Made by a program: the position numbers and the translations under genes. Below, piece after piece: positions 1 through 8,030 of a DNA stretch of 64,000 nt. Under the pieces are notes generated by a model. The model had not been told where the DNA came from, searched no databases, and worked only from the letters and a program-made list of their open reading frames with translations. Source of the stretch: Nocardioides sp. Soil774 (GTDB lineage Bacteria; Actinomycetota; Actinomycetes; Propionibacteriales; Nocardioidaceae); the NCBI RefSeq assembly GCF_001428125.1, contig NZ_LMSM01000012.1, positions 1 to 64,000 on the forward strand, read 5' to 3'. Positions within the stretch are counted from its first letter, which is position 1; the number at the start of each line of letters is the position of its first letter.

Positions 1-23
1 ATGCCGCCCAAGCCACCCCAAGA

Positions 24-99
24 GTCACCGAAGTCCTGAGACACCAACTGTTACCGATGTCCTGATGCAGAACTGTCACCGATGTCCTGAGACATCACA
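24..99. mobile_element. Possible insertion-sequence end: three 25-bp repeats
   Basis: Three related 20-base units begin at 24, 50 and 75, spaced 26 and 25 bases, with the core ACCGATGTCCTGAGACA. The short word AACTG precedes the second and third. Iterated subterminal repeats of this kind, read outward as TGTGATGTCTCAGGACATCG, recall the ends of IS481-type elements in actinobacteria; this family link is from memory and not checked. If it is right, the transposase lies to the left, outside the window, and the element ends near 99. Confidence 0.4.
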
Positions 100-127
100 G
101 GCGAGGCCCGTTGTCGGTGGGTACAAC

Positions 128-133
128 TAGAAT
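128..133 (+). promoter_or_regulatory. Leaderless -10 box for the DUF222/HNH gene
   Basis: TAGAAT ends seven bases before the ATG at 141, and there is no Shine-Dalgarno between them. This is the spacing of an actinobacterial leaderless promoter, so transcription would start at or next to the ATG. It favours 141 over an in-frame TTG at 111. Confidence 0.6.
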
Positions 134-140
134 CAAACGC

Positions 141-1697
141 ATGATCGATGACCTGTCGGACCTCGATGCAGCCGGGCTCCTGGCCCGCGCGTCCGAGTCT
201 GTGCGGGCACGCCGGCTGGCGGAGATCGACGACCTCGAGGTCCTCGCGCAGTGGGCCGCGGTGCACTTCGCCGATCCGACCGAGGGCCCCGACGGAGCCG
301 CGGCACGCCGGCTCGGCAACGTGCTGGTCCAGGTCGGCGGCGACGGCACCCCGGGCGTGCAGGACTTCTGCCTCGGCGAGATCGCCCTGGCCCGCGGCAC
401 CGGCGTGATGGCCTCGCGCCACGCGCTCGCCGACGTGCTCGACCTGCAGCACCGGCTCCCGCTGACCTGGGCGGTGTGCCGGCGCGGCGAGTGCGAGGTC
501 TGGCTCGCGCGCCGCGTCGCGAAGCTTTCGCGCCACCTGGGCGCCGACCGTGTCGGGCTGGTCGACTCCGCGATCTCGCGGATGATCGTCAGCGAGGGTG
601 CCGGACGGGTGCTGGAGGTCGCCGAGGCCAAGATCATCGAGGCCGACCCCGCCCTGCACGAGGACACGTGCGAGGCCGAGCGCCGGAGCAGGTTTGCCCG
701 GCTGGGTCGCACCGACGAGCACGGCCTGCGGATGCTCTTCGCCCGCCTCGACGCCGGCGACGCGGTCGCCGTGGACGCGACGGTGTCCCGGGTCGCGGAG
801 ATCATCGCGCCCCGCCATGCCGACGCCACCACCCCCGACGAGCTCCGCGCCCTGGCCTTCGCGTGGCTGGCCCGGCCGGCCGAGCTGTTCACCCTGCTGC
901 TCGAGCACACCACCCCCGAGCCGGAGCGGGAGCCCGACCTCGACCTCGACCTCGACCCGGAGGAGCCGGACCAGTCCGGACCGACGCGTGCGCTGGCCTT
1001 CCCCGCCGACCTCCTCGACGCCCTGCGCGACGTCGACCTCGCTCCGCTCGCGCCGCGCGGAGTGCTGCACGTCCACCTCCACGAAGCGGCGCTCCACGGC
1101 ACCGACGGGGTGGCTCGCGTCGAGGGGTTCGGGCCGGTCACGCTGGGCCGGCTGGCCGAACTGTTGGCGCGGGTCGACCTCAAGATCCAGCCCGTCAAGG
1201 ACCTCTCCGACCGCGTCCGCCACACCGCCTACGAACACCCCGAGTCACTGCGCGACCAGGTCCACCTCATCACCGGCGGCGACTACTGGCCCTACGCCAC
1301 CTCCACCAGCCGCCACGTCGACCTCGACCACCCGGTCCCCTACGACCACGGCGACGACGGTCGAGAACCCCCGCCGGACCAGACCGGCTCCCACAACTCC
1401 GGCCCCCTCGGCCGACGACACCACCGCTGGAAGACCCACGCGGGCTACCAGTCACGCCAGTGCGGCGAACCGGACCAGACCGGCTCCCACAACTCCGGCC
1501 CCCTCGGCCGACGACACCACCGCTGGAAGACCCACGCGGGCTACCAGTCACGCCAGTGCGGCGAAGGCCGCTACGTCTGGCTCACACCCCACGGCCTGGG
1601 CTTCCTCGTCGACCACACCGGCACCCACCGCATCCACCCCGAGAAGGCACGGATGATCCTCGAAGCCCCGGCCGGGGTGGACATCTACCCGAGCTGA
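141..1697 (+). CDS. DUF222 / HNH endonuclease-like protein with internal duplication
   Basis: The 518-residue protein has the long helical N-terminal region of the DUF222 (13E12-type) family and a C-terminal HNH-like region. The DLDH half-motif is at residues 394-397, followed by an N...RRHHR...KTH half and a WLTPHG tail. The second half is exactly duplicated: residues 413-444 repeat as 445-476. The zinc-ribbon cysteines common just before DLDH are not seen here, where the segment reads YATSTSRHVDLDH. These genes are often multicopy and sometimes sit near mobile DNA. Nuclease activity is a family inference, and the duplication could have damaged the fold. The start at 141 is chosen from the -10 box at 128-133. 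Confidence 0.85.
   Translation: MIDDLSDLDAAGLLARASESVRARRLAEIDDLEVLAQWAAVHFADPTEGPDGAAARRLGNVLVQVGGDGTPGVQDFCLGEIALARGTGVMASRHALADVLDLQHRLPLTWAVCRRGECEVWLARRVAKLSRHLGADRVGLVDSAISRMIVSEGAGRVLEVAEAKIIEADPALHEDTCEAERRSRFARLGRTDEHGLRMLFARLDAGDAVAVDATVSRVAEIIAPRHADATTPDELRALAFAWLARPAELFTLLLEHTTPEPEREPDLDLDLDPEEPDQSGPTRALAFPADLLDALRDVDLAPLAPRGVLHVHLHEAALHGTDGVARVEGFGPVTLGRLAELLARVDLKIQPVKDLSDRVRHTAYEHPESLRDQVHLITGGDYWPYATSTSRHVDLDHPVPYDHGDDGREPPPDQTGSHNSGPLGRRHHRWKTHAGYQSRQCGEPDQTGSHNSGPLGRRHHRWKTHAGYQSRQCGEGRYVWLTPHGLGFLVDHTGTHRIHPEKARMILEAPAGVDIYPS
1374..1469 (+). repeat. 96-bp tandem duplication, copy 1
   Basis: This 96-base segment is followed directly by an identical copy at 1470-1565. The length is 32 codons, so the reading frame of the HNH gene is kept. 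It encodes the N/H half of the HNH motif (HNSGPLGRRHHRWKTHAGYQ). Confidence 0.95.
1470..1565 (+). repeat. 96-bp tandem duplication, copy 2
   Basis: Exact second copy of 1374-1469, with identity ending at the GAA at 1563-1565. No mismatch was seen, which points to a recent slip or unequal crossover. Confidence 0.95.
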
Positions 1698-1705
1698 GCA
1701 GGCGA

Positions 1706-1732
1706 CGTGCCGCTGAGGCTCCGCGCGGCACG
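1706..1732 (+). terminator. Stem-loop after the DUF222/HNH gene
   Basis: CGTGCCGC at 1706-1713 pairs with GCGGCACG at 1725-1732 around an 11-base loop, nine bases past the stop codon. There is no T-tract, as is usual in high-GC actinobacteria. Confidence 0.5.
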
Positions 1733-1840
1733 CGCAGTTGCGGCAGCATGGGCGCCTTCGTGCGGCGGATGCGGACGACTACGCGGGATCTTGTAAGCAG
1801 GGGTGTGTCGGCGCGCTCCGCGTCACTCCATACTGAGCCC

Positions 1841-2533
1841 GTGAGTGAGGCGACCCAGCGGCTGAGCGAGTTCGAACAGCTTGCTCGAGCGTTTCGGTGG
1901 GCAACGGACGAGGACGCACGTCTCCAGATCGCGGTGGACGCGGCAGTGAGGCTCGTCGCTAGGTGTGCCCATGCCGGCATCACGATCAATGAGAAGGGCG
2001 GCCTCCTCACGCGGGTGAGCAGCGACGACTTCGTCCGGCGCGCCAACGAGCTGCAGTACGAGCTGGGCGAAGGACCGTGCCTCAGCGTGCGCAAGGACCA
2101 GGACACGATGATCGTCCACGACCTCGAGACCGAGGAACGGTGGCCGGTGTGGGCGCCGAAGGTCCACCATGAGTTCGGCGCCAGTTCCATGATGTCGCTG
2201 CTCGTGTTCACCAACGACGACTGCTACGGCGCGCTGAGTCTGTATGCCGTGGACGGCCAGCACTTCGACGTCGACGACGTCGCCGTCGCCCAGGCCCTCG
2301 CGGGACACCTGGCCCTCTCGATGTCTGCCGAGCGGGAGATCGACCAGCTGGGGATGGCGATCATCAGCCGCTTGGTCATCGGGCGGGCAGAGGGGATCTT
2401 GATGGAGCGGCTCGACCTCAGTGCCGATCAGGCCTTCGACTATCTGCGTCGGATCTCAAGCACCACGAACCGCAAGCTGGTGGCCATCGCGAGCGACATC
2501 GCGCGCACCCGCACGCTCCCTGGCGACGACTGA
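1841..2533 (+). CDS. GAF and ANTAR domain regulator
   Basis: The 230-residue protein has a GAF sensor domain at about residues 20-150, including the ELGEGPCL segment typical of actinobacterial GAF-ANTAR proteins. An ANTAR domain follows at about 155-220 with the AEGILMERLDLSADQAFDYLRR core. ANTAR domains bind RNA hairpins and act as transcription antiterminators; the GAF ligand is unknown. The GTG at 1841 gives the usual family length and follows a weak CATACT box by six bases. An in-frame ATG at 1748 would add 31 residues without family features. No partner kinase gene is adjacent. Confidence 0.85.
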   Translation: MSEATQRLSEFEQLARAFRWATDEDARLQIAVDAAVRLVARCAHAGITINEKGGLLTRVSSDDFVRRANELQYELGEGPCLSVRKDQDTMIVHDLETEERWPVWAPKVHHEFGASSMMSLLVFTNDDCYGALSLYAVDGQHFDVDDVAVAQALAGHLALSMSAEREIDQLGMAIISRLVIGRAEGILMERLDLSADQAFDYLRRISSTTNRKLVAIASDIARTRTLPGDD

Positions 2534-2554
2534 GTCCGCAGCCCCGGAGGGGGC

Positions 2555-2582
2555 CCGGGTGCCCACTGTCTTGAGCACCCGG
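2555..2582 (+). terminator. Stem-loop after the GAF-ANTAR gene
   Basis: CCGGGTGC at 2555-2562 pairs with GCACCCGG at 2575-2582 around a 12-base loop, about 20 bases after the stop codon. The stem can be lengthened with one mismatch. It is the only clear structure in the 291-base gap before the next gene. Confidence 0.55.
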
Positions 2583-2824
2583 CCCTGGCCGCACAACAAC
2601 CATGGCTGCGGCAGCGACTTGGACTCTCCGTACCCCGCATCAAGCGACGGATTCGCCGTGTGCGGGTTGTCACCGCTTCTTGAGAGTTGTCCAACGTGTG
2701 GCTGACGTTGGTGAAGACGGACGGCCCAGGGATCAGGACGATCCGGCTGGGGGTAGGAGGTGAATTTCCACCGGCCCCGGGGTGCCGGATCCGTAGCGGG
2801 AGGTGTGAGTGGTTTGCTGCGGGC

Positions 2825-3538
2825 GTGACCTTCGGCGGGGTGGATGACGGAAACGTAGGCCGGCGCTCGGCGTCAGGGGAGAACAGGCTTCCGCCGGCTG
2901 CCGGGGTGGTTCTTGCCATCGCGGTCTATGCGCTTCTTCCGAGCTCGTTGCTGTTCACCAACCGGTTGATCACACCGATGGTGGAAGTGCTCCTGCTGGT
3001 GGCGTTGGTGGTGACCAATCCTCGGCGAATGACCCGAGAGACGCGTTGGTCGCGATGGGCCTCGATCGGATTGGCGAGCATCATGATCCTCTCCAACTTG
3101 GGCTCCCTCGGGCTGCTCGTGTCCACTCTGTCCGGCAACGTCGCGAGCGGAGGCCACCTGCTCGTTGGCGCGATGCAGATCTGGGTCACGAACGTCATCG
3201 GCTTCGGTCTGCTCTTCTGGGAACTCGACCGAGGTGGACCAGTGTGTCGGCGACGTGAGGAACGCTCGAACCTGCCGTCCGCGGACTGGCGCTTCTCCCA
3301 AGATGAGAACGACGACGCCGTGATCGAGGTGAGCCGCACATCCAGCGAGTCTGGAGGATGGATTCCAAACTATGTCGACTACCTGTATCTGTCCTTGACC
3401 AACTCCTCCGCCTTCAGCCCGACCGACACCATGCCCCTGACCAGCCGAGCGAAAATTCTGATGGGCATCGAGGCCACCGCTGCACTGCTCGTCTCACTGA
3501 TCGTGGTGTCGTTCGCGGTCGGTGTTCTCGGCCAGTAG
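2825..3538 (+). CDS. Multi-pass membrane protein of unknown function
   Basis: About 237 residues with five hydrophobic stretches: four in the first 130 residues and one at the C-terminus. Before the last helix is a YLYLSLTNSSAFSPTDTMPL segment. I associate that motif with an uncharacterised actinobacterial membrane family, sometimes compared to pore loops of two-helix potassium channels; this is a loose resemblance only. The start is uncertain. The GTG at 2825 is chosen because the upstream in-frame sequence is not protein-like, but frames open back to a TTG at 2687. A strong AGGAGGTG at 2755-2762 has no fitting start codon downstream. Confidence 0.65.
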   Translation: MTFGGVDDGNVGRRSASGENRLPPAAGVVLAIAVYALLPSSLLFTNRLITPMVEVLLLVALVVTNPRRMTRETRWSRWASIGLASIMILSNLGSLGLLVSTLSGNVASGGHLLVGAMQIWVTNVIGFGLLFWELDRGGPVCRRREERSNLPSADWRFSQDENDDAVIEVSRTSSESGGWIPNYVDYLYLSLTNSSAFSPTDTMPLTSRAKILMGIEATAALLVSLIVVSFAVGVLGQ

Positions 3539-3716
3539 AGACAAGGTGAACAGGCAAGTCCAACGTAGTTCTCAGCCGCGCTCCTCGTCCCTCGTCAGCG
3601 CATGGGGTCCGGCGCTCTGTATGTGATTCCGCCAACGCACATGGGGGCGCGGTGGGCTACTCCGCGGTGGCGCAGTCGCGGCAGTGCCTGTGACCCGAGG
3701 GTGCCTGACCAGCCAT

Positions 3717-4376
3717 TCAGGGCCGGCGGGATTGCCGGGCGGTCGCGTAGGAGGGCTCTCTGAGCCGGCGGACCCAGTCGTAGGGCTCGAGGCCGGGCAG
3801 TACGTTTCTGACGGGGTCGAATGACACGGGCATGTCTGCATGGTCGGACGGGCCCGTAGGGAGCGACAGGTCGGCAAATGTGTGCCACCCGCCTGAGGGG
3901 GTGGCCCAGGCCAGCTCGACCCTACTCTCGTCTCGGAACACCGCGGAGAGAAGCACCGCTCCGACGGGTGCGCGATATGGCAACAACGTGGTCATCGATC
4001 TCCTGTACGGCGACCGGGCAGCGGTGAGCGTGAAGCGGGTGAGCCGTCCGAGCCCCGTGGAAGCGAACAACAAGTCGCCGTGCTGGCCCCCCTCGGTCGG
4101 CACGCGGATGGCGAGGCCATGGATGTCCGGGACGGGCGGCGGTAGTCCGATTGCTCGGGACTGCCGGACCAGCACGAGGTCCTCGCCCGCGTGGTCCAGC
4201 CAGCCTGCGCCGGTCAGGCCCTGTGTACCGACCCGGTGCAGGGTGCCCTGAACGACAGAGCCCCGCGGGTGCAGTGGCTTGGTAGCCGGCCGGGCGGCGA
4301 TCGTCCGAGTTGCAACGCCGAGCATCTGACCACCGATGTACGAGGCGGCGCGGGCCGCCGAATCAAGAGCGCTCAT
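3717..4376 (-). CDS. Catalase-superfamily-like protein, function unknown
   Basis: The 219-residue protein has HPRGSVVQGTLHRVG near residue 36, then VRQSRAIGLP and DIHGLAIRVP at 84-93. These match in order the catalase-core pattern of HxxG, RxS and D-x-G-x-A-x-R segments. Its C-terminus, FDPVRNVLPGLEPYDWVRRL, is typical of a conserved actinobacterial family, some members of which I recall being annotated as phosphodiesterases. At this size it is far shorter than a true catalase, and no proximal heme tyrosine motif (RxxxY near the end of the core) is evident. The ATG at 4376 starts the conserved part; an earlier in-frame start at 4463 adds unlike sequence. Confidence 0.55.
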   Translation of the reverse strand: MSALDSAARAASYIGGQMLGVATRTIAARPATKPLHPRGSVVQGTLHRVGTQGLTGAGWLDHAGEDLVLVRQSRAIGLPPPVPDIHGLAIRVPTEGGQHGDLLFASTGLGRLTRFTLTAARSPYRRSMTTLLPYRAPVGAVLLSAVFRDESRVELAWATPSGGWHTFADLSLPTGPSDHADMPVSFDPVRNVLPGLEPYDWVRRLREPSYATARQSRRP

Positions 4377-4476
4377 GTGGCATCGGTACCCGCTCACGGC
4401 TGGGCGCACACGCGACGAGACCCCCACGCCACATGTGAGGCTGCGCTGCGCAAGGTCGGTCACTCGGCGAACTGCC

Positions 4477-5088
4477 CTACCTCCGCCTCTCGATCGTGGT
4501 CACCACGCTCGTCACCGACGGCCGCCGCGGCGTTGAGGAGAACCCGAACCGGCACGGCGGATCCACCGGCGCCAGCGCAGCCAGGTCGCTCCCCCGCCAC
4601 TGACCGGACAGAGCGGCAACAGCAGACACCGACGTCGCGCCGTACCACTCCCGGCGGTCGTTGCCGGCGGTCCCGCGCGTCCGCACGCCCCGCATCACCA
4701 CCCGCGCCACTGGGTCGACGAGAGAGCACCAGGCAGGTGACGTCGCGACACGGGCGGGCACGAGACCGAGGGCGGCACCCAGCGGCGTACGACCGCCCAC
4801 CACGAGTCGCAGCATCAGCGACGGTGTCGACACCTGCCAGCCGTCGGCGGTGTCCGTGACCTCCACCGGCTCGAGGACGTGCTCGTCGAAGGAGTAGGTC
4901 GCGGCGACGAAGTCGCGCACCCGCTCGTCGGGGGCCAGGAGCACGCGGTGTCCGACCGCGTCCTCGACCATCACGTCGGCAAAGGCTCCCCACGGCGACG
5001 CGTCCCACCGTCCGACGACGACGCGGGTGCCGCTCGTGCTGCCGACGCCGGCGATCCGTCCGGTGAAGCGCTCGCGCACCCGGCTCAC
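4477..5088 (-). CDS. Conserved hypothetical protein
   Basis: The 203-residue protein has no domain I can name. It starts MSRVRERFTGRIAGVGSTSG and contains beta-rich segments such as GTRVVVGRWDASPWGAFADVMVED, then a FVAATYSFDEHVLEPVEV region. The composition suggests a soluble cytoplasmic protein. Its start overlaps the end of the PaiB-like gene by four bases, so the two are probably translated together from the same promoter. Confidence 0.7.
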   Translation of the reverse strand: MSRVRERFTGRIAGVGSTSGTRVVVGRWDASPWGAFADVMVEDAVGHRVLLAPDERVRDFVAATYSFDEHVLEPVEVTDTADGWQVSTPSLMLRLVVGGRTPLGAALGLVPARVATSPAWCSLVDPVARVVMRGVRTRGTAGNDRREWYGATSVSAVAALSGQWRGSDLAALAPVDPPCRFGFSSTPRRPSVTSVVTTIERRR

Positions 5089-5699
5089 GGAGCGACCAGG
5101 CCGGACGGGTCGGCCCCGTCAGCGGCCAGGCCTGCGGCGACGCCGGCACGGTCCTCGTCGGACCGGTTCTGGCTGAGCTTGGCCTTGGCCTCCACCGACT
5201 CCACGAGCACCTCGACGCCGACGATCGGACGGAGGTTCTTCTCGACGTAGTCCTCGGGCGCGTCCGAGACCGCCCACGGCTCCTCGCGCTGCTGCTCGTG
5301 CCGGTCGGTGAGGCGCGTGACCAGCGCGCGCACCCACTGCGGGTCGTCGTGGACGACCACGCGGCCGCGGAGGTGCACGACGGAGTAGTTCCACGTCGGC
5401 ACGACCTTGCCGTGCTCGGCCTTCGAGGCATACCAGGACGGGCTCACGTAGGTGTCCGGCCCCGTCACGACCGCCAGCGCCGGCGAGCCGTCGACGATGC
5501 GGCGCCAGTGCCCGTTGGCGCGTGCGAGGTGGCCGACGAGCCGGTCGCCCTCCCACAGCACGGGCAGGAAGGTCGCGTCGGGCATCCCGTCGTCACCCAC
5601 GGTCACCAGCTGCGCGGTGGCGACCGCGTCGACGAAGGGACGTACGTCGTCGGCGTCCATCGCGTTGAAGCGCGGGACGTAGAGGTGGGACTCGGGCAC
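5085..5699 (-). CDS. FMN-binding negative regulator, PaiB family
   Basis: The 204-residue protein matches the PaiB family across its length. It has an opening LYVPRFN, a GHLARANGHWR flavin-fold segment, the YVSPSWYASK strand, VPTWNYSVVHLRG, and the closing VEAKAKLSQNRSDEDR signature. Members have an FMN-binding split-barrel fold; Bacillus PaiB represses sporulation and protease genes, but the target here is unknown. The GTG start at 5699 follows a CAGGAT box by six bases. The gene is divergent from the DNA ligase and overlaps the downstream hypothetical gene. Confidence 0.85.
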   Translation of the reverse strand: MPESHLYVPRFNAMDADDVRPFVDAVATAQLVTVGDDGMPDATFLPVLWEGDRLVGHLARANGHWRRIVDGSPALAVVTGPDTYVSPSWYASKAEHGKVVPTWNYSVVHLRGRVVVHDDPQWVRALVTRLTDRHEQQREEPWAVSDAPEDYVEKNLRPIVGVEVLVESVEAKAKLSQNRSDEDRAGVAAGLAADGADPSGLVAP

Positions 5700-5705
5700 G
5701 GGCCC

Positions 5706-5711
5706 ATCCTG
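5706..5711 (-). promoter_or_regulatory. Leaderless-type -10 box for the PaiB-like gene
   Basis: On the minus strand CAGGAT stands six bases before the GTG at 5699. The same hexamer at the same spacing precedes the divergent ligase gene. CAGGAT departs from TANNNT at the first base only. Confidence 0.4.
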
Positions 5712-5746
5712 CCTCTTCGGGTGGCCTCGCTGTCGGTGGCGCCCGG

Positions 5747-5752
5747 CAGGAT
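5747..5752 (+). promoter_or_regulatory. Leaderless-type -10 box for the DNA ligase gene
   Basis: CAGGAT stands six bases before the ATG at 5759, matching the box of the divergent PaiB-like gene. The AGGATGG within it could also act as a weak Shine-Dalgarno, so the call is tentative. Confidence 0.4.
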
Positions 5753-5758
5753 GGACGC

Positions 5759-7288
5759 ATGCTGCTCGCCGAGCTCGTCTCCACCTCCGCCGAGGTCGCC
5801 GCGACCCGCTCGCGCAAGGCCAAGGTGGCCACGCTCGCCTCGACGTTGGCGCGTGTGGAGCCCGGGGAGCTCGAGGTCGTCGTGTCCTACCTCGGCGGCG
5901 CCCTGCGGCAGCGGCGTACGGGGTTGGGATGGCGCGGCGTCAGCGACCTCCCGCCGCCCGCAGCCGAGCCGTCGCTGACGGTGCTGGAGGTGCACGAGGC
6001 CTTCGAGGCCATGTCGGCCCTGTCCGGGGCGGGCTCCCAGCTCGCCCGCAAGGCGGCGGTCGACACGCTCTTCGGGCGCGCGACCGCCGACGAGCAGGCG
6101 TGGCTGCGCGCGATCGTGACGGGCAACCTCCGCCAGGGTGCGCTCGACGCCGTCACCCAGGAGGCGGTCGCGCAGGTGGCAGGCGTCCCCCTCGCCGCCG
6201 TACGCCGTGCCGCGATGCTCGCCGGCTCGACCGTCGCCGCTGCGGGCGCGGCCTTCGAGGGCGAGGAGGCGCTCGCCGCGATCGGCCTCGAGGTCGGTCG
6301 CCCGGTCCTGCCGATGCTGGCCTCCAGCGCGCCCGACGTGGCCGCCGCGATGGCCGGGCTGTCCGACGGCGGTGCGACCGAGGTCGCGATCGACGCCAAG
6401 CTCGACGGCATCCGGATCCAGGTGCACCGCGACGGCGACGACGTCCTCGTCGTGACGCGCAGCCTCGACGACATCACCGGGCGGCTGCCCGAGGTGGTCG
6501 AGGTGGCCCGCTCCCTGCGGGCCGAGCGGTTCGTGCTCGACGGCGAGGCGCTCGCGCTCACCGACGACGGACGTCCGATGGCGTTCCAGGACACCGCCAG
6601 CCGGACCGCGCAGGACACCGCCAGAGATGGGCAGAGCGCGGTGACGCCGCACTTCTTCGACCTGCTCCACCTCGACGGGCACGACCTGCTCGACTCCCCC
6701 GGTCACGAGCGGCTCGCCGCCCTCGACGCGCTGGTGCCCGAGCGCCACCGCGTGCGGCGCCTCGTCACCGCCGATCCCGGTGCGGCCGACGCCTTCGCGA
6801 GGGAGACCGTGTCGGCCGGGCACGAGGGCGTCGTGCTCAAGGACCTCTCCGCGCCCTACGCGGCCGGTCGTCGGGGCGCGGCCTGGGTGAAGGTGAAGCC
6901 GGTCCACACCCTCGACCTCGTCGTGCTCGCGGTCGAGTGGGGCTCGGGCCGGCGCCAGGGATGGCTCTCCAACATCCACCTCGGCGCCCGCGACGAGTCC
7001 TCGGAGAGCGGCTTCGTCATGCTCGGCAAGACGTTCAAGGGCATGACCGACGAGATGCTCGCCTGGCAGACCGAGCGGTTCCTCGCGCTCGAGACCGGCC
7101 GCGAGGGCCACGTCGTGCACGTGCGCCCCGAGCAGGTCGTCGAGATCGCCTTCGACGGCCTCCAGCGCTCCACCCGCTACCCCGGCGGCGTCGCGCTGCG
7201 CTTCGCCCGGGTCATCCGCTACCGCGACGACAAGGCGCCCGGCGAGGCCGACACCGTCGAGCAGGTGCGCACCCACCTCCCGGCGTGA
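5759..7288 (+). CDS. ligB: ATP-dependent DNA ligase, LigB type
   Basis: This 509-residue enzyme joins nicked DNA using ATP. The N-terminal helical DNA-binding domain spans about 1-190. The nucleotidyl-transfer motif is DAKLDGIRIQ, with the adenylated lysine at K214. FVLDGEAL, the GVVLKDLSAPYAAGRRGAAWVKVKP motif pair and an OB-fold domain from about 400 follow. Length and domain order match the mycobacterial LigB group (Rv3062-like), an accessory ligase distinct from essential NAD-dependent LigA. It lacks the polymerase and nuclease domains of LigD. It is divergent from the PaiB-like gene, and the TetR gene follows after 22 bases. Confidence 0.92.
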   Translation: MLLAELVSTSAEVAATRSRKAKVATLASTLARVEPGELEVVVSYLGGALRQRRTGLGWRGVSDLPPPAAEPSLTVLEVHEAFEAMSALSGAGSQLARKAAVDTLFGRATADEQAWLRAIVTGNLRQGALDAVTQEAVAQVAGVPLAAVRRAAMLAGSTVAAAGAAFEGEEALAAIGLEVGRPVLPMLASSAPDVAAAMAGLSDGGATEVAIDAKLDGIRIQVHRDGDDVLVVTRSLDDITGRLPEVVEVARSLRAERFVLDGEALALTDDGRPMAFQDTASRTAQDTARDGQSAVTPHFFDLLHLDGHDLLDSPGHERLAALDALVPERHRVRRLVTADPGAADAFARETVSAGHEGVVLKDLSAPYAAGRRGAAWVKVKPVHTLDLVVLAVEWGSGRRQGWLSNIHLGARDESSESGFVMLGKTFKGMTDEMLAWQTERFLALETGREGHVVHVRPEQVVEIAFDGLQRSTRYPGGVALRFARVIRYRDDKAPGEADTVEQVRTHLPA

Positions 7289-7297
7289 CGACATCCC

Positions 7298-7303
7298 TAG
7301 ACT
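7298..7303 (+). promoter_or_regulatory. Leaderless -10 box for the TetR gene
   Basis: TAGACT ends seven bases before the ATG at 7311, with no Shine-Dalgarno. The box lies in the 22-base gap after the ligase stop, so the regulator can be made separately from the ligase. Confidence 0.65.
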
Positions 7304-7310
7304 GAGCCCC

Positions 7311-8006
7311 ATGAGTGCCGAGCCCTCCACCCCGGCCGCCGGGCGCGGCGGCACCGCGGCCGCACGGCGACGGGTCCGCGAGGCGGAGATCATCTCGGCG
7401 ACGCGACGGCTCTTCGACGAGCGCGGCGTGCGCGACGCCCAGATCGAGGACATCGCCAAGGCCGTCGGCATCAACCGGGCGATCATCTACCGCCACTTCA
7501 CCGGCAAGGAGGAGCTCTTCAGCCTCACGCTGGTGGAGTACCTCGACGAGCTGCGTCAGTCACTCGACGAGGCCGCCGGGTCCGCGACCGAGCCGCGCGA
7601 CCAGCTCGTCGCCCTGGTGGAGGCCTTCGTGGCCTACGGCCTGGCCCACCCGGCGTTCATCGACTGCGCCCAGGCGATCATGCGACGCCCGGGCGGTGAC
7701 CTGCTCGAAGAGGTCAGCGAGAGCGCGATGTTCCGCCTCGGCCAGGCGATCAACGGGTGCCTGTCCGTGCTGACCCGCACGATCGAGGCCGGTGCTGCGA
7801 GCGGGGAGTTCCGCGTGCAGGACCCGCGGCTGCTCGCCAACATGCTCTACGCCAGCGGCCTCGGCACGCTCCAGCTCGGCCGGGTGGCGATGCTCGTCTC
7901 CGAGGACGCGCCGGGCGTGCCCCGCATCAGTCGTGTCACTCCCCAGCAGGTCCGCGACCACATGGTCGCCACCGCGCTCGCCGTCGCCGCGGGTCCGCCC
8001 GCCTGA
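7311..8006 (+). CDS. TetR/AcrR family transcriptional regulator
   Basis: The 231-residue protein has an N-terminal TetR helix-turn-helix at about residues 22-70, with IEDIAKAVGINRAIIYRHFTGKEELF as recognition region. The C-terminal ligand domain is variable. TetR proteins usually repress their own or nearby genes and release DNA when they bind a small molecule. No palindromic operator is obvious before this gene. The ligand and target are unknown. The convergent DUF1206 gene ends 24 bases beyond its stop. Confidence 0.88.
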   Translation: MSAEPSTPAAGRGGTAAARRRVREAEIISATRRLFDERGVRDAQIEDIAKAVGINRAIIYRHFTGKEELFSLTLVEYLDELRQSLDEAAGSATEPRDQLVALVEAFVAYGLAHPAFIDCAQAIMRRPGGDLLEEVSESAMFRLGQAINGCLSVLTRTIEAGAASGEFRVQDPRLLANMLYASGLGTLQLGRVAMLVSEDAPGVPRISRVTPQQVRDHMVATALAVAAGPPA

Positions 8007-8030
8007 GCGAGCGGCACCCCGAGCCGGTCG

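Noticed and set aside
111..140. TTG at 111 as start of the DUF222 protein
   Set aside because: The added ten residues are unlike the family and the region holds the -10 box of the leaderless promoter.
51..1238. A 395-codon minus-strand frame opposite the DUF222 gene
   Set aside because: It has no recognisable motif and a shadow-like composition; the plus strand carries the family match.
2755..2762. Strong Shine-Dalgarno AGGAGGTG as the start signal of the membrane protein
   Set aside because: No start codon in any useful frame lies 5-12 bases downstream. It is probably a chance match or a lost start.
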